64,000 bases of DNA from Phoebastria nigripes (Eukaryota > Chordata > Aves > Procellariiformes > Diomedeidae). A program made the translations under genes and the position numbers. Positions 27,906 through 38,538 of this stretch are shown in pieces. How positions within the stretch are numbered: the stretch's first letter is position 1; each line of letters opens with the position of its first letter. Location of the stretch: assembly GCA_035582835.1 (NCBI GenBank), contig JAYKAV010000778.1, forward strand, positions 1,704,364 through 1,768,363. The letters are read 5' to 3'. The notes under the pieces are model-generated. The model was not told where the DNA came from and did no database searches. It saw only the letters and a program-made list of their open reading frames with translations.

Positions 27906-29560
27906 AACACAAAAAAAACCCCACTGTGTTGATAGTTACAAAATTACATCAGCTAACGTCACCTGGTTACCCTTTGTCATTTTTGAAAACACAAGAGAGA
28001 TTTGAAAAGCCATAAGCTACATAACAGATTCAAGTTTGCATCTCATGCTTAGCAAATCTGAGACTAGCTTTTGATCCAAGGGAAATTGGGATTTCACACA
28101 TAAATGTTTGCCCAGAAAAAATAAGCAACTTGCCCACAGTCAGGTCTGATGTGGGAGGCCCTCTCCAGATAACATAATGAATAAACCCAAAATGAACAGA
28201 AATATTTTTCCATTTACTTACCCATATTCTGACACTGAGTTTTTATCTAACAAATAATTTAAGTGCAGATCAAGTTTTAAGGAAGGAAGTAAAAATTATT
28301 TGGTGTCTATCAAGAATTATAGAAGAATGCAAAATTTTTTGATCACGGGATTAATTTCTTGCTAATTCGTTTCAACATTTATGTTCCTCATCATTTCAGG
28401 CATAGCCTACATTAATAATACATGTTTAAGAAAGGAACTCATGTCAGATAAGTATCATCTGCCAAGAACATACATTTTTTTATATTCTTTAGCATGCAAA
28501 GAGATACTAGATTTCCATGAATTCACTGTTATGTTCTTACTAACAACTGTGGTGGACAGCAAGTAATAACAGAGACAGGCCAGCACAACAGTAAAATATG
28601 TGGACACATCAATTTATATAAACCAGCATTTGGTTATTACTGTTGGTTTTGAGGAGCAGTGTTGCCAGCTGTAACAAAATGCATAAACAGTTCATAATCC
28701 GTAATAGTTCCTTAGACAGCTGCAAGACCATAAGGAACCAACTTTGCTTCCTCAAAAGCCTTCATGAAACATGTTGTTTAGTTCCAAAATGAACAGCTAT
28801 TTCAAAAACCATATACCAAAAATACAGCGGAAAAAGTAAATTTCTCTGTTAAATTAAATGGTTTTGTAGAGTAGCCCAGCCAGTTAATTCTGGGCATCTT
28901 GTCCTAAAAGGAAGCAACTGTTACAAGATACATAGGCCTAGGGTAAATGAAGTAGATCAGTTTACTTTAGCAGTTTAATTTGTGAAATTAAACTAGGTCA
29001 GCTGATAAGGGTCTAGTTCTGAGCCCCTTCACAACTTGTCATTCTTACTAAACAGAAGATTAACTCAAGGTGAGCAAAGTTGTACCAGTTAGGCAAAGTC
29101 TATTGCTCCATAAGGGCAGAAAGTTTAGACTTGAATAAAAGCTAAGCAACAGTAAACAAACATAAATCTTCATCCCCTTCATGCCACTGTTGCTCGTTGC
29201 CACAGGCCAGATTTCACCTCCCTCTACCACATTACATCAGAAGCCATATAGTTATGACAGTTCGTAAAGGACGATTTATGCCAGATGGGCAAAATGGCTT
29301 TCGGATGAGCAGAGTCCAGGGGAAGACAAAAGGAAGCAAGGCTCTATGTGGCACAGACATACTTAACAGCAGAAATGGATCAGAACTTAAATTCAGCAGA
29401 AAGTGCAGAAACAAGGCAGGTTTCAACCTATGGAATCTACAGAAGGATATAAGGACTACCCTACTGACTCAGAACAAAGGGCCCATACTGTCCAGTATGC
29501 TAACCTGGACAGTCACTAAAAGACAGCAGGTAAACCTGGCCAGTTTTTATGGCCCACACA

Positions 29561-30110
29561 GAATCATACAGAATGGCTGAGGTTGGAAGAGACCTCTTGA
29601 GATTATCCTGTCCAACGCCCCTGCTCAAGCAGGGTCATCTAGCACAGGCTGCCCAGGACCGTGTCTAGACAGCTTTTGAATATCTCCAAGGAGTGAGACT
29701 CCACAACACTCCGGCAACTTATTCCAGAGTTTGACCACCCTCACAGTAAAAAAGTGTTCAGATGGAATCTCATGTGTTTTAATTTGTGCCTATTGCCTCT
29801 TGTCCTGTCAGCAGGCACTACTGAGAAGAGTCTGGCTCTATCTTCGTTATTTCCTCACAGGTATTTACACACATTTGTAAGACCCCTGATCCTTCTCTTC
29901 TCCAGGCTAAACAGTTGCAGCGCTCTCATCCTCTCTGCATATAAGAAATGCTCCAGGCCCTTAATCATCTTTGTAGCCCTTCACTGGACTTGCTCCAGTA
30001 AGTCCATGTAGAGACATGGACTGGGGAGCCCAGAATGGGACCCTGCACTCCAGATGGGTCTCACCAGTGCTGAGTAGAAGGGACCTCACCTGCTGGCAAT
30101 ACTCCACCTA
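29561..30110 (-). mobile_element. Older CR1 copy, 3' portion (left flank of the nested insertion)
   Basis: Read on the minus strand, this is the end of CR1 ORF2 and the 3' UTR, ending at 29561-29605 with the CR1 terminus GGTTGGAAGAGACCTCTTGA in reverse orientation and an imperfect terminal repeat (GAATCATACAGAAT). It breaks off at 30110, mid-ORF2, exactly where the younger CR1 begins. The matching 5' piece resumes at about 32189. It is more diverged than the inserted copy. A 127-codon plus-strand frame running into it (29197-29580) is spurious. Confidence 0.88.
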
Positions 30111-32188
30111 ATCATAGAATCATAGAACGGTTTGGGTTGGAAGGGACCTTAAAGATCATCTAGTTCCAACCCCCCTGCCACAGGCAGGGACACCTTCCAC
30201 TAGACCAGGNTGCTCAAAGCCCCATCCAACCTGGCCTTGAACACTTCCAGGGATGGGGCATCCACAACTTCTCTGGGCAACCTGTTCCAGTGCCTCACCA
30301 CNCTCATAGTGAAGAATTTCTTCCTTCTATCTAATCTAAATCTACCCCCTTTCAGTTTAAAGCCATTACCCCTTATCCTATCACTACATGCCCTTGTAAG
30401 AAGTCGCTCTCCAGCTTTCCTGTAGGCCCCCTTCAGGTACTGGAAGGCCGCTATAAGGTCTCCCCAGAGCCTTCTCTTCTCCAGGTGGAACAACCCCAGC
30501 TCTCTCAGCCTGTCTTCACAGGAGAGGCACTCCAGCCCTCTGATCATCTTCATGGCCCTCCTCTGGACTCGCTCCAACAGGTCCATGTCCTTCTCATGTT
30601 GGGGGCCCCAGAGCTGAATGCAGGACTCCAGGTGGGGTCTCACGAGAGCAGAGTAGAGGGGAAGAATCACCTCCCTCAACCTGCTGGTCATGCTTCTTTT
30701 GATGCAGCCCAGGATACGGTTGGCTTTCTGGGCTGCAAGCGTGCATTGCCAGTTCATGTCGAGCTTCACCACACCCCCAAGTCCTTCTCTCCTCAGGGCT
30801 GCTCTCAATCCATTCTCTGCCCAGCCTATATTTGTGCTTGGGATTGCCCCGACCCAAGTGTAGGACCTTGCACTTGGCCTTGTTGAACTTTATGAGGTTC
30901 ACACGGGCCCACCTCCCAAGCCTGTCAAGGTCCCTCTGGACGGCATCCCTTCCCTCCAGCGTGTTGACCGCACCACACAGCTTGGTGTTGTCAGCAAACT
31001 TGCCGAGGGTGCACTCAATCCCACTGTCCATGTCGCCGACAAAGATGTTAAACAGTGCCGGTCCCAATATCGACCCCTGAGGAACGCCACTCATCACTGG
31101 TCTCCACTTGGACATCGAGCTGTTGACCGCAACTCTTTGAGTGTGACCATCCAGCCAATTCCTTATCTGCTGAGTGGTCCATCCATCAAATCCATGTCTC
31201 TCCAACTTAGAGACAAGGATGTCATGTGGGACAGTGCTAAATGCTTTGCACAAGTCCAGGTAGATGACGTCAGTTGCTCTTCCCGTATCCACCAACGCTG
31301 TAACCCCGTCATAGAAGGCCACCAAATTTGTCAGGCATGATTTGCCCTNAGTGAAGCCATGTTGGCTGTCACCAATCACCTCCTTATCTTCCATGTGCCT
31401 TAGCATAGTTTCCAGGAGGATCTGCTCCATGATCTTGCCGGGCACAGAGGTGAGACTGACTGGCCTGTAGCTCCCCNGGTCTTCCTTTTTTCCCTTTTTA
31501 AAATGGGGGTTATGTTTCCCCTTTTCCAGTTAGTGGGAACTTCACTGGACTGCCATGACTTCTCAAATATGATGGACAGTGGCTTAGCAACTTCATCCGC
31601 CAGTTCCTCAGGACCCACGGATGCATCTCATCAGGTCCCATGGACTTGTGCACCTTCAGGTTCCTTAGGTGGTCTCAAACCTGATCTTCTCCTACAGTGG
31701 GCGGCTCTTCATTCTCCCAGTCCCTGCCTTTGCCTTCTGCGAGTTGGGTGGCGTGGCTTGAGCACTTGCCGGTAAAGACTGAGGCAAAAAAGTCATTGAG
31801 TACCTTAGCCTTCTCCATATCCTGGATAACCAGGTCTCCCGTGTCCTTCTGGAGAGGGCCCACATTTTCCCTAGTCTTCCTTTTATCACCGACGTACATC
31901 TAGAAGCTTTTCTTGTTGCCCTTGATGTCCCTGGCCAGATTTAATTCTATCAGGGCTTTAGCTTTCCTAGCCTGATCCCTGGCTGCTCAGACAATTTCTC
32001 TGTATTCCTCCCAGGCTACCTGTCCTTGCTTCCACCCTCTGTAGGCTTCCTTTTTGTGTTTGAGTTTGTCCAGGAGCTCCTTGTTCATCCATGCAGGCCT
32101 CCTGGCGTTTTTGCCTGACTTCCTCTTTGTTGGGATGCATTGCTCCTGAGCTTGGAGGAGGTGATCCTTGAATATTAACCAGCCCAGG
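30111..32188 (-). mobile_element. CR1 LINE, 5'-truncated, with most of the reverse transcriptase (inactive)
   Basis: The element reads right to left. From its 5' end it holds the linker before the reverse transcriptase ([10 protein letters not shown], then [18 protein letters not shown]), then RT-domain blocks: [29 protein letters not shown] near 31350, [28 protein letters not shown] near 31080, and [11 protein letters not shown] near 30985. The C-terminal part ends near 30200. The 3' end at 30111-30130 is the reverse complement of the CR1 terminal repeat (ATTCTATGATT). It is dead: an in-frame stop near 31900, frameshifts near 31476 and 30785, loss of the second catalytic Asp (GAC to AAC, 30987-30989), and no 5' half. 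It interrupts an older CR1. CR1 is the chief retrotransposon of birds. Confidence 0.93.
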
Positions 32189-32465
32189 AATATTAATGCA
32201 GCCCAGGAGGCTGTTGACTTTCTTTGCTGCAAGGTCACACCACTGGCTCATGTTCGGCTTACTGTCCACCAGAATGCTCAGGTCCTTCCCCGCAGATCTG
32301 CTTTGCAACCAGTTGGCCCACAGTTTGTACTGGTGTCTGGGATTGTTCCTCCCCAGGTCCAGTACTTTGCACTTCCCTTTGTTGAACTTTGTGAGGTTTC
32401 TCTCTGCCCAGTTCTCCAGCCTGTCAAGGTCCCTCTGAATGGCCACAAACCCATCTCATATGTCA
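32189..32465 (-). mobile_element. Older CR1 copy, 5' portion (right flank of the nested insertion)
   Basis: The minus strand encodes a run typical of the CR1 RT C-terminal side: AIQRDLDRLENWAERNLTKF, then KCKVLDLGRNNPRHQY and [13 protein letters not shown]. The order is collinear with the piece at 29561-30110: the left piece stops just downstream of this block and the right piece stops just upstream of it. Together they make one 5'-truncated CR1 of about 830 bp split by a 2.1-kb insertion. Its own 5' limit, near 32465, abuts a much older CR1. Confidence 0.85.
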
Positions 32466-32469
32466 ACTG

Positions 32470-33520
32470 TGTGATTAGCTGTGTGACTTTGTGTGAAGAT
32501 GTGGGCCCACTGAGGTTTTGTACAGTAGCATAATAACACCTTTTGTCTTGTTATCNATATTCTCTCAGGGATGCCCAACATGTTGTTGATCGTTTTGGCT
32601 GCCACGGCACATTAAGCCAATGGTTTTGTGGAACTGCCAATGATGGTAAGATATCTCTTTCCTGAGTTATAACCTCCAGTTCTGAGTGCAGGATTATGTA
32701 AGTACAGTTTACTTCTTCGTAGATGCATAATCTTCCAGTAATTTACACTGACACTTTTCTGTCACTTTTTGCCCATTCATTCAGTTTTGTGAGGTCCCTA
32801 TATATTTCTGCAATGTAAGCGTGGCATTTTTCTACCAGCAGCAGCAGACTTGAAAATCTCACTGTTCCAGCCTCTTCTGTATGGTGTCCATGAAGACATG
32901 GAATAAATGTTTTGTTGGCAATTTAATGGTCAAAATAATCACTAAATCCTATCCTATGCTTTCTATCCTTTCACCAGCTTTCAGTCCATAAGGAGACTGC
33001 AATCACATGGTGACTTATGTGTCTTTAATAAACTTTGGTATGAAAGGTGGTCAAAAGCTTATTTAAAATCCAGTATGAAAAACCAGTATGTCCACTAGAT
33101 CCACTTCAACCACATGCTTTTTTACACCCTTGGAGAACTCCAACAAGCTAAAAAGACAGGATTTCCCTTTAAAGATGCCATGCTAACCTTAGCCAAACAG
33201 ACTGCTTTCCATGTATTCAGAAATCTCTTTTTTTATTAGTCTCCCATTTTGCCAGGGAAGAAAGTCAGACTCAGTGGTCTGTAATTCCCAGGATCCCATA
33301 CAGTGTGCTTTCCTGGGTAGGATTTACAGTGGCAATCCACAGTCCCCTGGCAGTTACTCTTTGCTACGTAGTGACAGGTTGTCAAACTTCACCACCAACT
33401 CTGTAATTTCATGTTATCTATTGGTCACGCACTGATTTTCTGATGTTAAATCTAGGACACAAGAATACAGTTCACCTTTTTTCACATCCTGTATTTTTCC
33501 CTCAAGTTTGCCACTATGTC
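32470..33520 (-). mobile_element. Very old, heavily decayed CR1-type LINE of amniote age
   Basis: Read on the minus strand, several stretches resemble old CR1/L3-like elements shared by birds, turtles and crocodilians. They are a block equivalent to NYRPVSLT (33270-33300), the region before it, a block resembling 'RDLTKLNEWAKK' (32800-32830), and the AANAVKKANRMLGI-like block at 32570-32620 that precedes the 'RPHLE' region (32495-32515). No frame is open for more than a few dozen codons. It may be the original host of the two later CR1 insertions. I could not tell whether it resumes left of 29561. Confidence 0.65.
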
Positions 33521-36500
33521 AGAATTAAAGGATCAGCACAAATATGTTTCTTTAGGGATCTACACCACATCTGTATGGTACCTGTGCACTGACTATTGAT
33601 ACTATTTGTGTGGTAACTCCTTGTTACTACAGAAGGATCAAAAAAAGACTACATACTCAATACTATATATTATGTGAGCTAAAATGCTCACTTTCCTGAA
33701 TCATGCTGCTGTGCTTGTTTAGCATTACAGTTTTAAAAGTTTCAAAGTGGTTTAGAGAAGCTCAGTTTTATGGTCTTACTTTAAAGGCCTTAAGAAAAAT
33801 AATTTTCAGAAGTGCTGGGTACTTTTGCTCTGAAAATCAAGACTTTTTAAAGAGTTTTGGGTTTCCAACCAGATAAAACTCAACTTAAAGTACTTATTAT
33901 CACTCACGAGGTCATGGCTGAAGGAAAAGCTACTTTCCAGAACCCCTCCAGTTTCCTGTCTTCTCATAACTATATTATGCAGCAAATGAAGGCCCCTAAC
34001 AGTCATGGCATGAAAAAAATAGCAAACACAGGAAGATCATAGAAATATTCAGACTATGCAACAGAGCTGTTCAGAGTCGGTGGTTTTTCTTTGCAAGAGC
34101 TTGTGCAAACATTCTGTTCAATTTCATATCTGTGGGAGTTTGCATCCCCCACATCTAATTTTCAGCTACAAACGTACACAAACCCTTATTCTCATAATAA
34201 ACATCCCCAGCTACATCTCACCTAAATTTTCCATGGTGCTGAGTTTAATAAAAGCTGGATTTAGCACCATTTTTTGGACAAGACTTGTTAAAAGGTTTCT
34301 GATAAAAAAATCCTTTTTTTCATCTGCACTAAGAGAGGCATAGAATTTGGTGCCTTATGACACTTCGCATTACAATTGTTCTAAAAAAGGATAACTTGAA
34401 GATTAGCTTAGTGATTCCAGCATATAAACCCATCCTTTNGCAAGGGAGAAAAAAACACTGTTCACACTAATGCCTTCTATGTGTTGTATCAAATGAAATA
34501 ATTATGGTAAAATACAACACAATGTTCAAAAAGATTGTTTCCACAAACAAATTCTAGTTTCTGGCCAATATACATCAAAACAAATTTATCTGCAATGTCC
34601 ACCCATTAGTACTGTGCCACATTTGACAGATTTTCTTACAGCAGTAGATATTCTTCAAATACTTGAACGAAGCCAAAGTTTATAGGTGCTAACGTTCAGT
34701 TTTCAAATAATTATAACTGTACTGAAGCTTAGGGTTTAGCATTTTTACTTGTTAACAACATGCTATCACACTTGTGATCCAACCAAAGTAATCAATTACC
34801 AAAGTAATCTGAGAACTATGAGTAACTTGCTCTGTCAAAATTATCCTTAGTATGGCGCAGTGCAGGGAAAAAAAAAAAAAAAAAGATGAAAAGTCTTCTA
34901 GTATTATTATGAAATTGAAAGGTCCTTTTCCTTTGTTACAAGTGCTTTAGAAGAGCTTACTTATGAAAGTATGCACATCACAGAAAACAGTGTTTCATGA
35001 CAGGTATCACTGCTGAAAGACTTGGTTTACTCACGTTTGAACAACGTGTTCTCTCTGAAGCTATAGCTCCTAGCTTTTCAGCCTTCTAAGTACAGTAGGA
35101 AACACTATATTGTGTTTCTTTCAGCAGAGACACTGATAATGGAGCTCTGTCATGCTTTCTTGCTGGAGTTTGCATTGCCTTAGGCTGATTTAGAAGGCCA
35201 TCTGGAAATTACAACTGATTAATTAGCTGTGAGCCTATGATGTGAAGAGGGCAGATGGAAGAACACAGTACTTCACTGCTCCCTGCCCTGCAAGAGCTAC
35301 CAGTCCAATACCCGATCCACGTCAAGGTCCCAGCCTCTTTCCAGGAAGATTTAGAAAGATTCAGGTAAGTCTGCCACAGTAATTGTCTTTCCTCAGCTGC
35401 TTTTTCTCCCAGATCTGTTCACTGGAGATACCAATGCTGACAAAGATGATGTCTAAAAACCATGAGGGAAGGGAGGTGACAACAGAGTGTTTTCAGCAGA
35501 AGTCCTGCCTTGCAATTCACAGAACTTAGGCAAAACCAGCTTGGTTTTACATTTATCACTCCTAGATATATTCCCAAATGGAAAAGCTGTGGCATTATAA
35601 ACCTAAATTTTGCCTAACAGAAAAAAGGCATTTGAAAAGCCTCCTGGCCCCTGTACGTATATACCAGACTCACTTGTACACGTCACACATACACTCATAT
35701 TTACTGCCCATGATTTTCTGGCCAGAGATATGGAAGCCCTTTACCAATATCCTGGTGTTGCAANTATCATAACGCAAGTACTAAGAAGCAGTTTTAGACT
35801 GAGAAGGAGGGGAAAGCTATTCAGCTTTATCTCCCCACTGAGCCTTCCACTTGCCCTCTCTCTATACACTCTATGTGGGAAGGACAAGATGAAATGAATA
35901 TCAAGTTATTCTTCTATATTTTTGAGAACAAAGATTTCCTCTCTAATGCTTTGGATTGCTATTCTTGTGGTCAGCTTGAGTTTACAAAGTCAAGAGAGCT
36001 AGCTGATCCCTTTGGCCTAATGACTTGTGTGAATAATGTTAATAAAAATAATATCAGAAAGATTGGGGATTAAAAAAAAAAAAAATCACTCAATTTTTCA
36101 TTCTCCCATTTAGGAAGTGAGAAGGTCTGAAGACTAATAGAGCACATGATAGAAATGGTAAAGATATTAATTGGTCTTGATAAGGTAATTACATTTTGGA
36201 GCTCCAGTCATGAACCACCACATTATACAAGGTCTTACGCAATCACAGAGGAATATTTGATATAAGCATTACAGCAAAGTGAGAGAGACAGAGATTGTTT
36301 ATTCCATTTAGAGTTATAGCTATGTATGAACTACAAGTAATCAAGCAGCTCTTCATTTCTTACTGGATGCAATAGAACATTGTCATAGATATCCTAATGA
36401 AGGAAGTCTAAGTTAGCTTACAAAGCACATTTATGCAAAAAGCAAATTATTCTGTCACTCTCTCCTTGCTATTTTGTCAGCTACTTTTACTTGAAAATTA

Positions 36501-37479
36501 AGACAGATAAGCAAAGAGCTATCATCTTTGATAAACAGCTTTTTCTGCACAAACAGTATCATAGCATACCAGCTTAAATTTAAGTCTCACTTCTTTCAAA
36601 TTTATTGCTGATGAAATATATATGTATGAGCATCACTGAAAACTGCCCTTTCACAGGTTTTCCAAGAAACCTGGTCATAACTAATGACTGAAGATTAACT
36701 TAAGATCAACAACATCAAATGCTTGCCAGAAAATGGCTGGTAAGAGAGGGATGCAGAATTATAGCACATTTACAATTAACAGAATTTAAGACAGAAGTTC
36801 TCCAATAAACATGTTTACAAATATTTCACTGTACTTGGATTAAAATGATATTTTAGTCCAGATTAAAATATAAGACTCAGTATTTGTTCATCAAATCCTT
36901 CTTCTCTCTTTAAATTACTTAGAAGCCCATGTTTTGAAACACTAACCTCCTGACCAGAGACAGAAAAAAGCTACCTGATGTCCACTCCAAAAAATCCTTC
37001 CTTCCGCACTGAAATACGAAAACAGAGTCAACCTCTGCCTATTTTACTCTGTCATATGTGCTGACATCAGACTTGCCATTTTCAACTTGTCAAACAGCCC
37101 ACTGACTGGATATTTTAAACTAAACTGTGAATATTCCAGGAGCAGCCCAAAGGAAAAATAAAACCAGTATATCTAGTTTGCAAAACCTTTCCAGCTCATC
37201 ATTATTTTCCAAGCGGATAGGTCTGAAGATCTTTATTTTTTTTTTTCCCCAAGTAGGATAAATGACATATGGACTCAAACGTGAGTCCATACAATTAAAG
37301 CACTTCAGCTCTTTGCTTGTCCATAACAAGGTGAGAAGTTCAAGGCTCCTGATATTAGCTAACAGTAATATACATATATGCAAAATCTTGTTTACCTTTC
37401 CTTCCTATACTTCTTTCCTCTTCTTCCTTCTCTAAACCATTTCAGTGCCCATGTCTTGACATATTGAACTCTGCAGGTT

Positions 37480-38270
37480 AGGCTGCTTTTGATTTGCGAG
37501 GAGAGTTACAATAGTTAATTACAGAGCACGGTCTTCTGTGACTCAAACATTTTGCATTTATAGGCTCTTGATATAGTCCAGAGCAAGAGGCTAACCCATA
37601 TTTAATTTGTCCAACACGTTTCTGGTTAAAGTTCCATCAAATGGGTGACTGGAATCCCTCCGATTCAGCTGGAAAAGTCACTTTGAAGGAGGCGTTTATT
37701 AGCAACATTTGCCTCAGTCACAACAGGAGGCCCTGAGGGCCTGGGGAAAATCAGTGGTTGCTTATAATAGTCAAAACCGGCTAGTCCCCACAGGATAAAG
37801 TGTCAATAATAGGTTAGATATTATTATTTGGAATTGATTTTACAGCGGGTATAAAATTAAAGAAAATGAGGCCGTTTCTTTAGGCAGCAAAGGTCTGTGC
37901 TTTGAAATGCCCTCTAGCCTGACCCCCCCCAGCCCCAGGAAGCACGGGGAGGTTGCAGCAGGGCTTGCCTCCCAGCCAGCACGCCCTGCGCTGCACAGCT
38001 GCTCTGCATAGAGTATGATTAACATAGCTGAAGGCTCACAGCACTTAGCACAATTAAATCAACAGGCTGTAGCTCATTCCTCCAGCATGACAGGAAAAAG
38101 GCGCAAAACCCAGATGCCTTTGCTTTCTTCTATCTTTATGCTTGCTGGAGCGATTTTTGTGAGTGTTTAATCCTCTCTGTGGCCCAACATTCACACGAAA
38201 ATTTAATTTGCATGTGGTTTTGACTGAAAAAGTCCCAAGCCAGAATATCATTAGCTCACCGTCTTTTCAA
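37480..38270. promoter_or_regulatory. Candidate enhancer block (strongest in the window)
   Basis: Two sub-blocks (37480-37860 and 38000-38270) flank a GC-rich, C-run-containing spacer. They keep CpGs (TTTGCGAGG, GAGCACGGTC, AACACGTTTC, CTCCGATTC, AGGCGTTTATTAG, AAACCGGCTAG, ACAGCGGGTAT, GGAGCGATTTTTG) and hold many factor-like cores: AGTTAATTACAG, AATTTAATTTGCATGTGG (octamer-like), AGTGTTTAATCC, GCTTATAATAG. There are no repeats inside and no coding potential. An enhancer of MAD2L1's neighbourhood or of a developmental gene further away is the likely reading. Confidence 0.37.
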
Positions 38271-38486
38271 GTGATACATTCAGTAGTTAATTCTGAGGGT
38301 TTTCTACATTAAAATGAGAAACATTTTCAGCAGTATTGTGAAGGAATGTGTTGGGCAGCCTGTAACTATGANTATTTCTCTTTTCTTGCAAATGGACACT
38401 CTGGAACACCTCTGCAGAAACAGCCATAAACTCCTTTAGCACGAGGAGCCCTGTCAGACTGTTTCATCTTGAGGAAAAGATATTCT

Positions 38487-38538
38487 GTAGTCTTTTACAT
38501 TATGTTACTCTTGAGGTCTTTTACAGCATTTTACTCTC
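38487..38538 (+). repeat. Imperfect 26-bp tandem duplication
   Basis: Two adjacent 26-bp units (38487-38512 and 38513-38538) share about 20 of 26 positions, with the common core TCTTTTACA and the shared end TTACTCT. This looks like an old tandem duplication. Confidence 0.8.

Larger units (their letters stand above)
5601..29560. other. Long intergenic stretch, no gene recognised
   Basis: About 24 kb of AT-rich DNA in which the longest frames (around 100-130 codons, for example 12959-13345) have no family motif, no codon pattern and no companion exons. It contains the possible Charlie-like remnant at 13.42 kb, small direct repeats, and candidate regulatory segments at 7.59-7.76, 9.12-9.31, 17.42-17.54, 20.42-20.62 and 22.48-22.62 kb. 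A purine-rich segment lies at 26.40-26.65 kb. Confidence 0.7.

Noticed and set aside
30485..30886. 133-codon plus-strand frame within the CR1 cluster
   Set aside because: Antisense shadow of the CR1 reverse transcriptase on the minus strand. The same applies to frames at 30832-31080 and 32168-32533.
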